From Candidozyma auris (lineage: Eukaryota > Ascomycota > Pichiomycetes > Serinales > Metschnikowiaceae): a stretch of DNA of 64,000 nucleotides. Location: positions 434,001 to 498,000 of the forward strand of contig NC_072813.1 of the NCBI RefSeq assembly GCF_003013715.1. Direction: 5' to 3'. This document shows positions 18,282 through 27,987 of the stretch, piece after piece (the stretch's first letter is position 1; the number at the start of each line of letters is the position of its first letter). The notes beneath the pieces were generated by a model that was not told where the DNA came from, searched no databases, and was given only the letters and a program-made list of their open reading frames with translations. A program made the translations under genes and the position numbers.

Positions 18282-19742
18282 TTAGTGGTGAGTTGGAAGT
18301 GGGTTGTCAGCAACCTTACCATCAAGGATCTTACCTGATGGAACCCAACCGCCAAGGTCAACGTTGTGCTTTTGGTTGTATTGGGCAATTCTCTCCTCCA
18401 TTACAGGTCTGAAACTCTTGATCAAACCTTGGATGGGCCAAGCGGCTGCATCACCCAAAGCGCAAATGGTGTGACCTTCAATTTCCTTCGTGAGCTCGTA
18501 GATCTCATCGATTTCCTTGACAGTAGCCTGTCCAGTTACAAATCTGTCCATCATCTTCTGCAACCAAGTAGTACCCTCTCTGCATGGAGTACATTGACCA
18601 CATGACTCGTGCTTGTAAAATGCAGAAAATCTTTGGATAGCTCTGATGATATCAGTTTGCTTGTTCATGACAATGACAGCGGCGGTACCCAAACCGGAAC
18701 CGACATCTCTCAAGGCATCGTAATCCATCAAGACGTTGTCACAAGTCTCCTTAGGCATGATGGGCACGGAACATCCACCAGGGATCACTCCCAACAAATT
18801 GTCCCAACCACCTTTAACACCTCCACAATGTTTCTCCAACAACTCCTTCAAAGGAATGGACATCTCTTCTTCGACAGTACATGGTTCGTTGACATGACCA
18901 GAGATACAAAACAACTTGGTACCAGAATTTCTCTCGCGACCAAAAGATGCGAACCAGTCACCTCCTCTTCTCAAAATAGTTGGAGCAACGGCAACTGTCT
19001 CGACGTTGGTAACGGTCGATGGTCTACCAAACAAACCGATACCAGCAGGGAATGGTGGCTTCAATCTTGGCTTACCGGCCTTACCTTCGATGGACTCAAT
19101 CAAAGCAGTTTCTTCACCACAGATATAAGCACCCATACCTCTGTGAATGTAGACATCAAAATCGTAACCAGAGCCACAAGCATTCTTGCCGAGAAAACCA
19201 TTCTTATAGGCTTCATTAATGGCCTGCTGCAAAATGACGGCTTCGTTATAAAATTCACCTCTAATATAGATGTACGCAGCAGTAGCGTTCATACCTCTAC
19301 CAGCCAAAAGACAGCCTTCCACCAATTTGTGGGGGTCTTTTCTGATGATCTCACGGTCTTTACAAGTGCCTGGCTCACCTTCATCCGCATTGACCACCAA
19401 GTATCTGGGGCCCTTATTTTTCTCCCATCCAGGAGGGTTCATGAATGACCATTTAAGGCCAGAGGGGAAACCGGCGCCTCCTCTGCCTCTCAAACCGGAC
19501 TTCTTTATCTCGTCCAAAATCCACTTGTCACCTTTAAGGATGATCTCTTTGGTCTTGTACCAGTCGCCCATCTTCATGGCAGATTTCAAGTCATGGCCAT
19601 AATTGCCATAGACGTTCTGGAAGATACGATCCTGGTCTTTCAAGCCTCCATGGACACGGTTAGGGTTAGCACCTGCATCGGCAGCCGTAGCCAACTGTCT
19701 GACATTAAAACTCTTTGCACTTCTTCTAATGCTACGAAGCAT
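18282..19742 (-). CDS. NUBM: NADH:ubiquinone oxidoreductase 51-kDa subunit (complex I, FMN/N3 cluster)
   Basis: This 486-residue protein is the NDUFV1/NuoF subunit that oxidises NADH. An arginine-rich mitochondrial presequence (about 25 residues) precedes the FMN/NADH-binding [16 protein letters not shown], the [15 protein letters not shown] loop, and the 4Fe-4S (N3) ligands. These ligands are Cys381, Cys384, Cys387 (CGQCTPC) and Cys427 (TICALGD). It acts in the matrix arm of complex I. The presence of complex I excludes Saccharomyces relatives and fits the CTG clade. The promoter contains ATTGG (CCAAT) about 130 bp and GATCACGTG about 300 bp upstream. The name follows the Yarrowia convention. 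Confidence 0.97.
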   Translation of the reverse strand: MLRSIRRSAKSFNVRQLATAADAGANPNRVHGGLKDQDRIFQNVYGNYGHDLKSAMKMGDWYKTKEIILKGDKWILDEIKKSGLRGRGGAGFPSGLKWSFMNPPGWEKNKGPRYLVVNADEGEPGTCKDREIIRKDPHKLVEGCLLAGRGMNATAAYIYIRGEFYNEAVILQQAINEAYKNGFLGKNACGSGYDFDVYIHRGMGAYICGEETALIESIEGKAGKPRLKPPFPAGIGLFGRPSTVTNVETVAVAPTILRRGGDWFASFGRERNSGTKLFCISGHVNEPCTVEEEMSIPLKELLEKHCGGVKGGWDNLLGVIPGGCSVPIMPKETCDNVLMDYDALRDVGSGLGTAAVIVMNKQTDIIRAIQRFSAFYKHESCGQCTPCREGTTWLQKMMDRFVTGQATVKEIDEIYELTKEIEGHTICALGDAAAWPIQGLIKSFRPVMEERIAQYNQKHNVDLGGWVPSGKILDGKVADNPLPTHH

Positions 19743-19872
19743 TTTAGCAGAGTTGTAAATTTCAAAGAGGAACTTGGAGGTTTACTTGAGGCAAGTACTC
19801 TATTTTTTCGGGCTTTTTTACCCTCACTTAGTTAAGCGTGCGGGACTGTGTAATCGAAATTCTTGCGCTACC

Positions 19873-19877
19873 ATTGG
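19873..19877 (-). promoter_or_regulatory. CCAAT box, NUBM promoter
   Basis: ATTGG on the plus strand (CAGCCAATGG on minus) lies about 131 bp upstream of the NUBM ATG. It is a candidate HAP-complex site for a respiratory gene. Confidence 0.35.
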
Positions 19878-20040
19878 CTGAGTAAAACTTGAGGATGTCA
19901 CAGAGCTACTCTCGAGTTCTACACAAACTCAGAGAGTAAGAAACGAAGAGAATATCTTTATTAGCGAAGCTTGTTTGTGCCTAATGCCTACCATATAAGA
20001 AAGAGTTTATTTAAGTTGAAATGGAGGAATGGGAACCTGA

Positions 20041-20047
20041 TCACGTG
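20041..20047. promoter_or_regulatory. RTCACGTG (Cbf1-like) site, NUBM promoter
   Basis: GATCACGTG matches RTCACGTG and lies about 300 bp upstream of the complex I subunit gene. Confidence 0.4.
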
Positions 20048-20547
20048 TCAACAATCGATGACGCTAAGGTCCGGGAGCTCTGACCACTGCGATTCTATAG
20101 GTTGAGGTATTGATTAATCGTATCACAAAAGCAAAAAATCTCGACTAGTCCAGTAGACATTCCAGTATGCTTACAAAGCACGTATTATTCTACCTATTAT
20201 TTTTATTTTTTCTGTCTCCCTCTCGCTCTCCCTCTTCTTGTGAGTACAAGTTGCTAGGTCCTCTTGCTGCAATTTCGCGGAGTAAACCGGTTGCCCTGTG
20301 TTCTACCATTGACGTTCTTTGAAAGTGATCAAGATAGAAGCAAGGGTCCTGGTGCTAAGATGGACTTCAGAAATCTCATCCTTGACCAAGCTAATGCAGT
20401 AGTTCAGCAGTACGATTCGATTTCAGAGAAAATGTCGTATTCTAATACCCGGAATCTATCTTTTATGGCTGTAAAAATCTTGCAATAAACCGAATCCCAG
20501 GCAAGCTGTAGTTGTTCATTATATTGTTGAACTTATTACTGGCAAAT

Positions 20548-20563
20548 GTCAACTCATGTTGAC
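20548..20563. promoter_or_regulatory. Dyad GTCAAC-N4-GTTGAC upstream of mannosyltransferase
   Basis: GTCAACTCATGTTGAC has perfect 6-bp inverted arms around TCAT, 105-120 bp before the ATG. It could bind a dimeric regulator; I do not recognise which. Confidence 0.3.
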
Positions 20564-20667
20564 CTCCTTCACTGTTGAAGTAATTCTTACATTGGTACGG
20601 CAGGTACATCGCACTGAATCTAGGGTATCTGGAGATGCAATAGTACCAATAGACTCAGTTAAATAGT

Positions 20668-21987
20668 ATGGGGTATCTTACGTTCATTTCTGTTGCAATT
20701 TTAGCAATCATTTTACTGATCCCTACACAAAGCTCGAATCGTTCGAAATTTAATGATGCAAGCCTAAATAGCATCCTAAAACCAGCTCTGAACACATCCA
20801 CTTGGGAAAACCTACATTTATGGATATCCTCCAGACTCCCGTCTAAAGAGGTGTCGAATCCCAGCTTCTTGTATAATCCCGGGCACAAAAACCAACAAAA
20901 ACTCAGCTCGAGCTCATTTTACGACGAAGCTCAATTCTTGAAGGATCGTGAACAGATTGGGAAAGAGAATGCAACCATCGTTATGCTCGTTCGTAATCTG
21001 GAACTAAAAGGAGCCTTGCAACTGATGAGATCACTCGAGGATCGATTCAACAAAGACTACAAATACCCTTGGGTATTCCTCAATGATGTTCCTTTCGAGC
21101 AAAACTTCATAGATCAGACAACGATGATGGCCAGCGGAAAGACATACTACGAGCTTATACCCAAAGAAGACTGGGGAATGCCTCCGCACATAGACAAAGA
21201 AAAGTTTGAGTATAACTTGATGAACTCGTGGGATGTCATCTACGGTCCTTCTCGCTCATACAGAAATATGTGCCATTTCAATTCTGGGTATTTCTACAAA
21301 CAGAAACGTTTACTAAACTTCGAGTGGTATTTTCGCGTAGAGCCTGACGTTGAGTACATGTGTGACTTTCAGTACGATCCATTCACCGTGCTACGTGAAA
21401 ACAAAAAAGTATATGGGTTTGTTCTTGCCCTTCCGGATTATGAAAACACGATTCCAACACTTTGGCCGACAGTGGAGGAGTTCATTCGCAAATATCCGCA
21501 ATATCTACACCCAAATAATGCATATGACTTCTTGACCACCAACGAGACTGATGTTTTCTTCGGTGTCGAGAACCCCACAAATCACCTTTATAATATGTGC
21601 CACTTCTGGTCCAATTTTGAAATCGCTAATTTGAACTTTTTCAGAGGTGAAGCCTATGGCGCGTATTTTGATCACTTAGATAAAAGTGGTGGATTCTATT
21701 ACGAAAGATGGGGAGATGCACCGGTGCATACCATTGGACTTGCTTTGCTTCTTGATCGAGATGAGATACATCACTTTGAAGACATTGGCTACTACCATGC
21801 TCCTTACATGGGATGTCCCACTTCCGAGGATGTCCTTATGGCTAAAAGATGTATATGCAGAGATAAGGCATTTGATGGCGAACCATTGAAAGGAATGGAA
21901 GTCAGACCGCCAAGTTGTCTACCCAGATGGTGGAGATACGGCAGCGGCAAGACATTTTTGAACGACGCAAATTATACATTTCGTTAG
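20668..21987 (+). CDS. KRE2/MNT1-family alpha-1,2-mannosyltransferase (GT15)
   Basis: The 439-residue type II Golgi protein has a short cytosolic tail, one N-terminal membrane anchor (about residues 4-20), a stem and a GT15 catalytic domain. The Mn/GDP-mannose-binding and nucleophile region YFRVEPDVEYMCDFQYDPF (Glu225, Asp227, Glu229) is intact. So are SNFEIANLNFFRG and the FEDIGYYHAPYMGCP block with family cysteines. Kre2/Ktr/Mnt enzymes add alpha-1,2-mannose to O- and N-glycans of wall proteins. Several paralogues exist per genome, and I cannot tell which this is. EBP2 follows 96 bp downstream on the same strand. Confidence 0.93.
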   Translation: MGYLTFISVAILAIILLIPTQSSNRSKFNDASLNSILKPALNTSTWENLHLWISSRLPSKEVSNPSFLYNPGHKNQQKLSSSSFYDEAQFLKDREQIGKENATIVMLVRNLELKGALQLMRSLEDRFNKDYKYPWVFLNDVPFEQNFIDQTTMMASGKTYYELIPKEDWGMPPHIDKEKFEYNLMNSWDVIYGPSRSYRNMCHFNSGYFYKQKRLLNFEWYFRVEPDVEYMCDFQYDPFTVLRENKKVYGFVLALPDYENTIPTLWPTVEEFIRKYPQYLHPNNAYDFLTTNETDVFFGVENPTNHLYNMCHFWSNFEIANLNFFRGEAYGAYFDHLDKSGGFYYERWGDAPVHTIGLALLLDRDEIHHFEDIGYYHAPYMGCPTSEDVLMAKRCICRDKAFDGEPLKGMEVRPPSCLPRWWRYGSGKTFLNDANYTFR

Positions 21988-22083
21988 TTACACCATTTAT
22001 GTTGTTCGCACTACCGTGCTACCGCACTATCAGTGCTCATCGCATCCAAAATTATCCAAGTTATATATCATAGATACAAGAAG

Positions 22084-23280
22084 ATGGGGAAAGGTAAATT
22101 GAAAGCTGCCTTGAAGCATCAAAAGGACCTCAAGGCTGCTTCGAGAGCGAAGACGACTAAGTCAAAGCAAAAGATGGAAGTGAACGCTCCAATGGAGGAA
22201 TCAGAGAGTGAAGATGAAGGCGATGAGCCCATAGTTGACTCCCTCCCCAATGAAGGCGCTCCTTTATCTCATAAAGAGAAGAGAATGTTACGAAAATTGT
22301 TGAAGAAGAAAGCTCAAGAAGCCGAGTTCAAGGGAGACCCTGAAGAAGACGATGAAGATAATGATGACGATGAAGATGAACAGGAGTTGGATCTCGAGAA
22401 ATTGGCAGCCTCCGAGAGCGAAAGCGAGCTTGATAGCAAAGATGATGACCACGACGACGAAGATGAGCAAGAAGAAAAAGATGAGTCGGAAGACCCTGAA
22501 GCTGAGGAGGAGGATGTGCCATTATCAGACGTTGAACTCGATTCAGACACCGACGTTGTTCCACACTCTAAACTTACAATCAACAACATAGCAGCATTAA
22601 AAGAGTCTCTCGTCAGAATTAGGTTGCCTTGGGAGAAGCACTCGTTCGTTGAGCACCAATCTATTATGAGCGCTGAGAACACCGACGCGGGCATCAAAGA
22701 TATATACGATGACACCGAAAGAGAACTCGCATTTTACAAACAGGGTTTGGATGCCGTCAAGCAAGGCAGAGCTACTCTCCTAAAGTTGAAAGTTCCATTC
22801 TCTCGTCCCCTCGACTACTTTGCTGAGATGGTTAAGTCTGATGAGCATATGGACAAGTTGAAGAATAAATTGTTAAAAGAAGCAGCTGACAAGAAGGCTT
22901 CTGAGGAGGCAAAGAAGCAAAGAAAGTTGAAAAAGTTCGGCAAGCAGGTGATGCACGAGACATTGCAACAAAGAGCCAAGCAGAAGAGAGAGACTTTGGA
23001 GAAGATCAAGTCTTTGAAGAAGAAGAGAAGTGCAAATGAAATTGAGGATGACAACGAATTTCAGATTGCCTTGGAAGAAGCTACCGCTGACGACAGACCG
23101 GCGAAGAGGAGCAAGCCCAATGGAAAGCGCTTGGCCAAGGACGCCAAGTACGGCTTCGGAGGGAAAAAGAGAGGATCGAGAAAGAATGACGCTGATTCTT
23201 CAGCAGACATATACAATCTTGGAAAGAAAAGTAAAGGCAAGAGTTCAAGGCCTGGTAAAAGTAAGCGTCACAGACGCTAG
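22084..23280 (+). CDS. EBP2: Ebp2 rRNA-processing protein
   Basis: Translation from ATG 22084 gives 398 residues starting MGKGKLKAALKHQKD. The same frame runs open 17 codons further upstream, but without an ATG. A long Glu/Asp/Ser-rich acidic region (about residues 50-170) precedes the conserved Ebp2 domain, which begins ESLVRIRLPWEKHSFVEHQS and contains LKVPFSRPLDYFAEMVKS. A basic coiled-coil and Lys/Arg/Gly-rich nucleolar tail follow. Ebp2 acts with Brx1 and Rrs1 in 27S pre-rRNA processing and 60S assembly in the nucleolus. Confidence 0.95.
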   Translation: MGKGKLKAALKHQKDLKAASRAKTTKSKQKMEVNAPMEESESEDEGDEPIVDSLPNEGAPLSHKEKRMLRKLLKKKAQEAEFKGDPEEDDEDNDDDEDEQELDLEKLAASESESELDSKDDDHDDEDEQEEKDESEDPEAEEEDVPLSDVELDSDTDVVPHSKLTINNIAALKESLVRIRLPWEKHSFVEHQSIMSAENTDAGIKDIYDDTERELAFYKQGLDAVKQGRATLLKLKVPFSRPLDYFAEMVKSDEHMDKLKNKLLKEAADKKASEEAKKQRKLKKFGKQVMHETLQQRAKQKRETLEKIKSLKKKRSANEIEDDNEFQIALEEATADDRPAKRSKPNGKRLAKDAKYGFGGKKRGSRKNDADSSADIYNLGKKSKGKSSRPGKSKRHRR

Positions 23281-23448
23281 GTTGCAAAACAGGTTTACAA
23301 TAGAAGAAGCATCTTGATGTAAGAGGTAATCTGTAGATAAATATTAGTAGTAACTTTCGGTGCACATATTTCTGTAACTTCAGTATGATGATCATTATTT
23401 TTGAAGCCTATGGGTGGACCATCTAAAACTTAGCCTGAAATCGCGAGC

Positions 23449-23455
23449 TATACGA
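23449..23455 (-). promoter_or_regulatory. Sterol regulatory element (TCGTATA) upstream of ERG20
   Basis: TATACGA on the plus strand is an exact reverse of the TCGTATA core bound by Upc2/Ecm22 in yeast ergosterol genes. It lies 79-85 bp before the ERG20 ATG, where a functional site would be expected. Confidence 0.5.
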
Positions 23456-23533
23456 AGGTAATTTAGTGTTGAGAATTTCTGGGACAAATAATTTACCATC
23501 ACACTCTGTACATATTCTACATTAAGAAAAAAG

Positions 23534-24586
23534 ATGGATAAGCAAGCCGCTAAGGATAAATTTATTGGAGAATTTGACGCGTTGGTCGACGAGCTTAAGC
23601 AAATTTTGCACCAATACAAGATGCCCCAGGAGGCAGTGGACTGGTTCACCAAGAATTTATATTACAATGCCCCAGGTGGTAAATTGAACAGAGGCCTCTC
23701 TGTGATTGACACCTATTGTATTTTGAAAAATGTCAAAATCGAAGAATTGTCTGACGCTGAGTACAAGAAGGTAGCTATATTGGGATGGGCTATCGAGTTA
23801 TTGCAGGCCTACTTCTTGGTCGCTGACGACATGATGGACCAGTCCAAGACTAGAAGAGGCCAGCCATGCTGGTACTTGAAGCCTGGTGTGGGAAACATTG
23901 CTATCAATGACTCTTTCATGTTGGAAGGTGCCATCTACGTCTTGTTGAAGAAGCACTTCCGTCAAGACCCATACTACGTTGATCTCTTGGACTTGTTCCA
24001 CGAAGTCACCTTTCAGACTGAGTTGGGTCAACTATTGGACTTGGTCACTGCTGATGAGGAGCATGTCGACTTGGACAAATTTTCCTTGCAGAAACACTCG
24101 TTTATTGTCATTTTCAAGACCGCATACTACTCCTTCTACTTGCCCGTTGCATTGGCTATGTTCATGAGTGGTGTAAGCTCTCAGAAGGACTTGGAACAAG
24201 TCAAGAACGTGTTGATTCCCTTGGGTGAGTACTTCCAAATCCAGGATGATTATTTGGACTGCTTCGGTACACCAGAACAGATCGGTAAAATCGGTACTGA
24301 TATCAAGGACAACAAGTGCTCGTGGGTAGTTAACCAGGCTTTATTGAAGGTTAACGCCGAGCAGCGTAAGCTTTTAGACGAGAACTACGGTAAGAAAGAC
24401 GACGAGAGCGAGGCGAGAGTGAAGAAATTGTTTCACGACCTTGACATTCCAAAGATCTATAACGAGTACGAGGAGGACGTCGTTTCCCGTTTGAGAGCCC
24501 AGATTGAGAATATTGACGAGAGCAGAGGTTTGAAGAAGGAAGTGTTGACCTCCTTCCTCAACAAGGTGTACAAGAGATCCAAGTAA
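23534..24586 (+). CDS. ERG20: Farnesyl pyrophosphate synthase
   Basis: The 350-residue enzyme has both aspartate-rich prenyl-diphosphate motifs. The first ([17 protein letters not shown], Asp98/99/102) is followed by the RRG arginines, and the second is DDYLDCFG (Asp238/239/242). The C-terminus, KVYKRSK, supplies the basic tail that closes the active site. It condenses DMAPP/GPP with IPP to FPP for sterols, dolichol, ubiquinone and prenylated proteins. Length is the same as S. cerevisiae Erg20 (352). I saw no in-frame CTG in this highly expressed gene. An exact sterol regulatory core lies 79 bp upstream. Confidence 0.98.
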   Translation: MDKQAAKDKFIGEFDALVDELKQILHQYKMPQEAVDWFTKNLYYNAPGGKLNRGLSVIDTYCILKNVKIEELSDAEYKKVAILGWAIELLQAYFLVADDMMDQSKTRRGQPCWYLKPGVGNIAINDSFMLEGAIYVLLKKHFRQDPYYVDLLDLFHEVTFQTELGQLLDLVTADEEHVDLDKFSLQKHSFIVIFKTAYYSFYLPVALAMFMSGVSSQKDLEQVKNVLIPLGEYFQIQDDYLDCFGTPEQIGKIGTDIKDNKCSWVVNQALLKVNAEQRKLLDENYGKKDDESEARVKKLFHDLDIPKIYNEYEEDVVSRLRAQIENIDESRGLKKEVLTSFLNKVYKRSK

Positions 24587-24718
24587 ATAGACTTTTAATC
24601 GATCTAGAAACATAATTCGACAAACATGAAGTTCATCAGCTCGGATTACAATTCATGACCAATCTAGTTATATATTCAAATGCTAGTTTTAAAAAATGAT
24701 ATGTCACAATAAGAGGAC

Positions 24719-25003
24719 TTAAACGTTGACTTTCTCCAACTCCTCTCTACCAGCCTTGGTGTACAAGTACTCGTTGTACTCAGTCGCCTTTGAGTTGATA
24801 GTCCAGACGATGGCGGCAGGGATGGCCACGTAAAGAACCTGGTTCTTGAATCTTCTGAAGGTGTTGAAGATGGAGTTGTGCAATGCACCCTTCAAAGGTC
24901 TGGTAGCGTACGGGGACACAGTGTAAATGTTGACGTACTTCTGCTTAGGGGAGCCCAAGCTGCCCCACCAGCCCATGTAAGTCTTTGGATGAGGTCCAGC
25001 CAT
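24719..25003 (-). CDS. QCR8: Cytochrome bc1 complex subunit 8
   Basis: The 94-residue protein starting MAGPHPKTYMGWWGSLG and ending GREELEKVNV matches Qcr8 end to end. It has one central membrane helix (about residues 48-70) preceded by the FNTFRRFKNQ segment. It is a small inner-membrane subunit of complex III near the quinone site and cytochrome b. The frame continues 48 codons upstream with other Mets, but that extension is unrelated to Qcr8, so 25003 is the start. A CCAAT box lies about 80 bp upstream. Confidence 0.97.
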   Translation of the reverse strand: MAGPHPKTYMGWWGSLGSPKQKYVNIYTVSPYATRPLKGALHNSIFNTFRRFKNQVLYVAIPAAIVWTINSKATEYNEYLYTKAGREELEKVNV

Positions 25004-25083
25004 GATTCTTTGATGTGGATTAGATAGGACGGTCGCTAGCGTAGCTGTAGGATTTTCAAGTAGTGAGAAAAGCGTAGTGTGTA

Positions 25084-25088
25084 ATTGG
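25084..25088 (-). promoter_or_regulatory. CCAAT box, QCR8 promoter
   Basis: ATTGG on plus (CAGCCAATTA on minus) lies about 81 bp before the QCR8 ATG. It is a candidate HAP-complex site. Confidence 0.35.
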
Positions 25089-26499
25089 CTGGGCTCCGTG
25101 CCGCGGTTTACGCTGCAGTGCGACATATTACGCAGAAAGGAGGACAACCAGACGGCTAATTACAATTGATCCTGTTAAAACTGTAGCAAGTTTTAGCTAG
25201 GTAGGCTGTGTTCAACAAACATCATTTTGAAGTGTCTGTATATTTTTTAAGTAAACAAAAGGGCCAGTCCATGGTGAGCAACGCACGTTTGCAGCCAAAT
25301 ACGGGCCCTGAGGAGCGTAGCAACACATAGAGGTCGCACGAGAAAACCCAACGCTTCTACCTCTCGACACGGCTAGACGCATAATTCTGGCTTCATTAAA
25401 TAGCGTCACCGACTACAATGACAGCACTGACCATCCTCGGCACTCAAGCTGTGCAATTCTTTTAGGATTTGGCGGGTATGAGGAAAATGGAACAAAGAAT
25501 AAGCACAACATAAGGCTGTTCATGTTGCCCTGACGCTATTTTTATGCGGCCGCCAAGTTCTACGGGAAATTCACGGAAATTGTCCAAGTTGTCTTACCAG
25601 CAGCTCAGCCCATAATATGGATTATATCCCCGGCTAAGGCCATGTAGATCGTGTAGCGTCGGATGGCGCATGTGAGGCCACAGAGCAGACGTTTCGCAGC
25701 TAGACAGACTTCAGCCCGCAAAGAAATTGCTGCCTGCTGAGCATGAACGCCTTCGAAGCCCCCAACGGCTAACGGTCAGCGGCCAGCGGCGACACTGGCA
25801 ATTTAGCCTTTCTCGAAAGACACCAAATACTGAAACTCATTTTGAGACCACCGATTGGAGCAAAATTGTCATCATCTACAAGATTGCCTCTGACTGTCAC
25901 CAGTAATTTCACTACAAATAGTATCGATAAAAAAGACCTCCAACTGCCTTTGGGCGCGAAAGGAGGGGCGGAACAACTCAGGAGGCTGAACTGACCCGAA
26001 CGATATCATCCTGGCGGTGGCCCTGTACGGCTTATCGGGCCCAAAAAAAGGCAACGCCTAAGCACCCCACAACGAGTCTGGACAACGGAAGTGATCCTGT
26101 ATTGGCCCTAGGGAGCCAACCTTTTGTGGGACATTTTCTGCCTGGGGGGGCTGCCGTGTGCACATGCTTTTCGCGAGCGACAGAAAACGGCTGCGGAAAA
26201 ATTAAAGCAGAGACGAAGTTCAGCGAGGCAGTGAAGGGCAGCAAAAAAATGAACAAAATAGTAAGTGACGGTAAGGATGACTGGGTGTTGTTCAAATGGG
26301 ATTCGTGCTTCTGAAGTTGAAGTTGTTTTGGTGTTGTGTGCTTGTTGACAATGTCACATGGCAACCGATTCTCGCTGACCGTGTACTCTGCTCTTGTTCT
26401 GTTCGTTCGGAGCTATTGCGCATGAAGTCTGGACTCCTGCAACCCAATCTCTGGGAGCTTACTTCTACACACTCAATGTGTCCCGATCCGATAGATGGT

Positions 26500-26507
26500 T
26501 ATATATA
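26500..26507 (+). promoter_or_regulatory. TATA-like element before small ORF
   Basis: TATATATA lies 85 bp before the first ATG of the 63-codon ORF at 26592, which is the usual TATA-to-start distance in yeast. Confidence 0.35.
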
Positions 26508-26591
26508 TGAGGGAGGTGCCGTGTAGTGATTTGTTTGGACAACAACTTCCACTCGCTTATACCCACTTTGGTCCTACTAATATCAATTGAC

Positions 26592-26783
26592 ATGTTTTTG
26601 GTCGACTCCACTAAAAAAGCCTTTGACTCGCTCCTAGATCTAGTTCGCACTGTTTCTCACCATACCTTTAATGTTGCCCTAGTAATTGTCCTACTAATAG
26701 AAGGTGCCATTGAGTTCTCAGAGCAGGCGGCCTCCGACTTGAACTTGCTCATGAAGGTAATCCGCTCCAACAGCATCAACTAG
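26592..26783 (+). CDS. Candidate small membrane protein (63 residues), unrecognised
   Basis: From the first ATG the frame encodes MFLVDSTKKAFDSLLDLVRT and continues to a hydrophobic segment (about residues 30-45) and an amphipathic tail; in total 63 residues. The frame is open a further 27 codons upstream but has no ATG there. Third-position choice resembles real genes (many C/G-ending codons), a TATATATA box lies 85 bp upstream, and it converges on RPL17 with 159 bp between stops. Against it: no family is recognised and two CTA-rich Leu runs are unusual. Treat as tentative. Confidence 0.3.
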   Translation: MFLVDSTKKAFDSLLDLVRTVSHHTFNVALVIVLLIEGAIEFSEQAASDLNLLMKVIRSNSIN

Positions 26784-26942
26784 GAAGACACATAATTCAA
26801 CATCGTCTAGCACATCATATTTATATATTTAATACAGTTGATTATAGAGACAATAATTGTAGTTTACATTATGTGACACTACATTTTCCAGGGCCGCGAT
26901 GCCTTGACTTCCTCGTGATGATTTATTAGATGTACATGTCGC

Positions 26943-27500
26943 TTAAGCAGAACCGATACGCTTCAAGTGAGCCAATCTACCTCTCTGTCTGGAGTTCAAT
27001 CTAGGCTGCACCTTCTCCACGGCCTTGGCAATCTCCTCCTCTTCCTCAGTGACAATGAGTTCAATGTGCGATGGGTGGGACAAGTAGGCGTTGGATCTAC
27101 CGTGAGCTCTGTAAGTTCTTCTTCTGTTCTTTGGAGCCTGGTTGACCTGGATGTGGGTGATCTTCAACTTGGCAACGTCCAAACCCTTGGCCTCAGCGTT
27201 GGACTGAGCGTTCTGCAACAAGTCCTTGACGTAGTTGACGGACTTGACGGGCCATCTGGCCTTCTGGACACCCCACTCCTTACCCTGAGCGGTTCTACCA
27301 ATGGAGCCGTTGAATCTTCTGAAAGGAATGGCTCTCTTGTGGTCCAAAACCTGGTCCAAGTATTGCTTGGCCTTCTCCAAGTTCCAGCCGTTGATGGCCT
27401 GAGCGGTTTCTCTGGTGTTCTTGAAAGACACTCTCAAGTAAGCACCACGAGCAGAGGCCGACTTAGCTGGGTTGACTGGTGTAGCAGCGTAACGAACCAT
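26943..27500 (-). CDS. RPL17: 60S ribosomal protein L17 (uL22)
   Basis: The 185-residue uL22 protein has [15 protein letters not shown] N-terminal residues ([19 protein letters not shown]), the [20 protein letters not shown] loop that reaches into the exit tunnel, and the [11 protein letters not shown] strand. Length equals yeast Rpl17 (184). It is uninterrupted here, whereas the S. cerevisiae copies contain an intron. Leucines use TTG/CTC/CTT, as in highly expressed CTG-clade genes. The upstream region carries CACGTGAT (27648-27654) and a TAGGG/CCCTA dyad (27805-27819), resembling the Cbf1/Tbf1 arrangement described for Candida ribosomal-protein promoters. Confidence 0.98.
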
Positions 27501-27647
27501 GGTTAACTGTGTGGAACTAGTTGGTATGGGAAAGAGTTTCTGAGATTTGAATGAAATTTTTTTCTCACTAAGGTCGCAGTGGGTGAGAGTGCAGGTTAAA
27601 GCGTATGCGCGCTAACATTAAACCCAGGTCTCAGCCCTATTCTCCAG

Positions 27648-27655
27648 CACGTGAT
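27648..27655. promoter_or_regulatory. RTCACGTG (Cbf1-like) site, RPL17 promoter
   Basis: CACGTGAT (ATCACGTG on the gene's strand) lies about 148 bp upstream of the RPL17 ATG and matches the Cbf1 consensus. Confidence 0.45.
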
Positions 27656-27804
27656 TAGACATCCCCAACCATGCCCTTTTCCTTCAACATGACACAACAG
27701 AAATATTGAGAGTCTGCTCAAAAATGTAGAGTAGCATTTGGAAGCTTTCCGCCAGGGTCGCCTGGGGCGGCATCTTGGCTGTTCAGGGGCTGCCACGCCA
27801 CATG

Positions 27805-27819
27805 TAGGGTGCCCCCCTA
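27805..27819. promoter_or_regulatory. TAGGG-N5-CCCTA dyad (Tbf1-like), RPL17 promoter
   Basis: TAGGGTGCCCCCCTA has inverted TAGGG/CCCTA arms. Tbf1 recognises TTAGGG-type sequence, and inverted Tbf1 motifs together with Cbf1 sites occur in Candida ribosomal-protein promoters. It lies about 305 bp upstream of RPL17. Confidence 0.4.
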
Positions 27820-27987
27820 AATTGGTACACGCCCGCTCAGAGCACATTTGCAGCGGTACAAAGCAGACTATTTAACGCTAAAAGCGGTGTGTTGGCAGCA
27901 GCCTGAGCCGAGGAGAACGAGGCTCGCAAGCAAGCTCGATGATGAAAGAGTATATAGAAGCCTGAGTTTGGCATTGTTGCGCCATGC

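Larger units (their letters stand above)
19743..20667. other. Intergenic region: NUBM promoter and mannosyltransferase promoter
   Basis: About 925 bp between divergent genes. It holds a CCAAT box (19873-19877), GATCACGTG (core 20042-20047) and a GTCAAC...GTTGAC dyad (20548-20563). Two short ATG-ORFs, 20167-20322 (51 codons, hydrophobic N-terminus) and 20360-20488 (42 codons), have no splice signals or recognisable relatives and are left uncalled. Confidence 0.55.
25004..26591. other. Long gene-free region upstream of QCR8
   Basis: About 1.6 kb without a supported gene. It is visibly G+C-richer than its flanks between about 25500 and 26200 and contains a NotI-type GCGGCCGC string. Another notable string is GGGCGCGAAAGG near 25951. 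ORFs on either strand are at most 110 codons and unlike known proteins. I see no tRNA box B, repeat family or transposon ends. Confidence 0.5.

Noticed and set aside
18609..19448. 279-codon plus-strand ORF opposite the complex I gene
   Set aside because: It lies wholly antisense to NUBM, whose protein is unmistakable; low-complexity Ser/Thr composition is the shadow of the coding strand.
20167..20488. Two short ORFs (51 and 42 codons) before the mannosyltransferase
   Set aside because: The first has a pyrimidine-driven hydrophobic start, the second a plausible helix, but neither has splice signals, a family match or a clear promoter.
26249..26704. Possible intron from GTAAGT (26260) to TACTAATAG (26704)
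   Set aside because: The joined frame meets a stop codon within 14 codons, and the small ORF reads through the supposed acceptor.
26967..27506. 179-codon plus-strand ORF opposite RPL17
   Set aside because: Antisense shadow of a highly biased ribosomal-protein gene.
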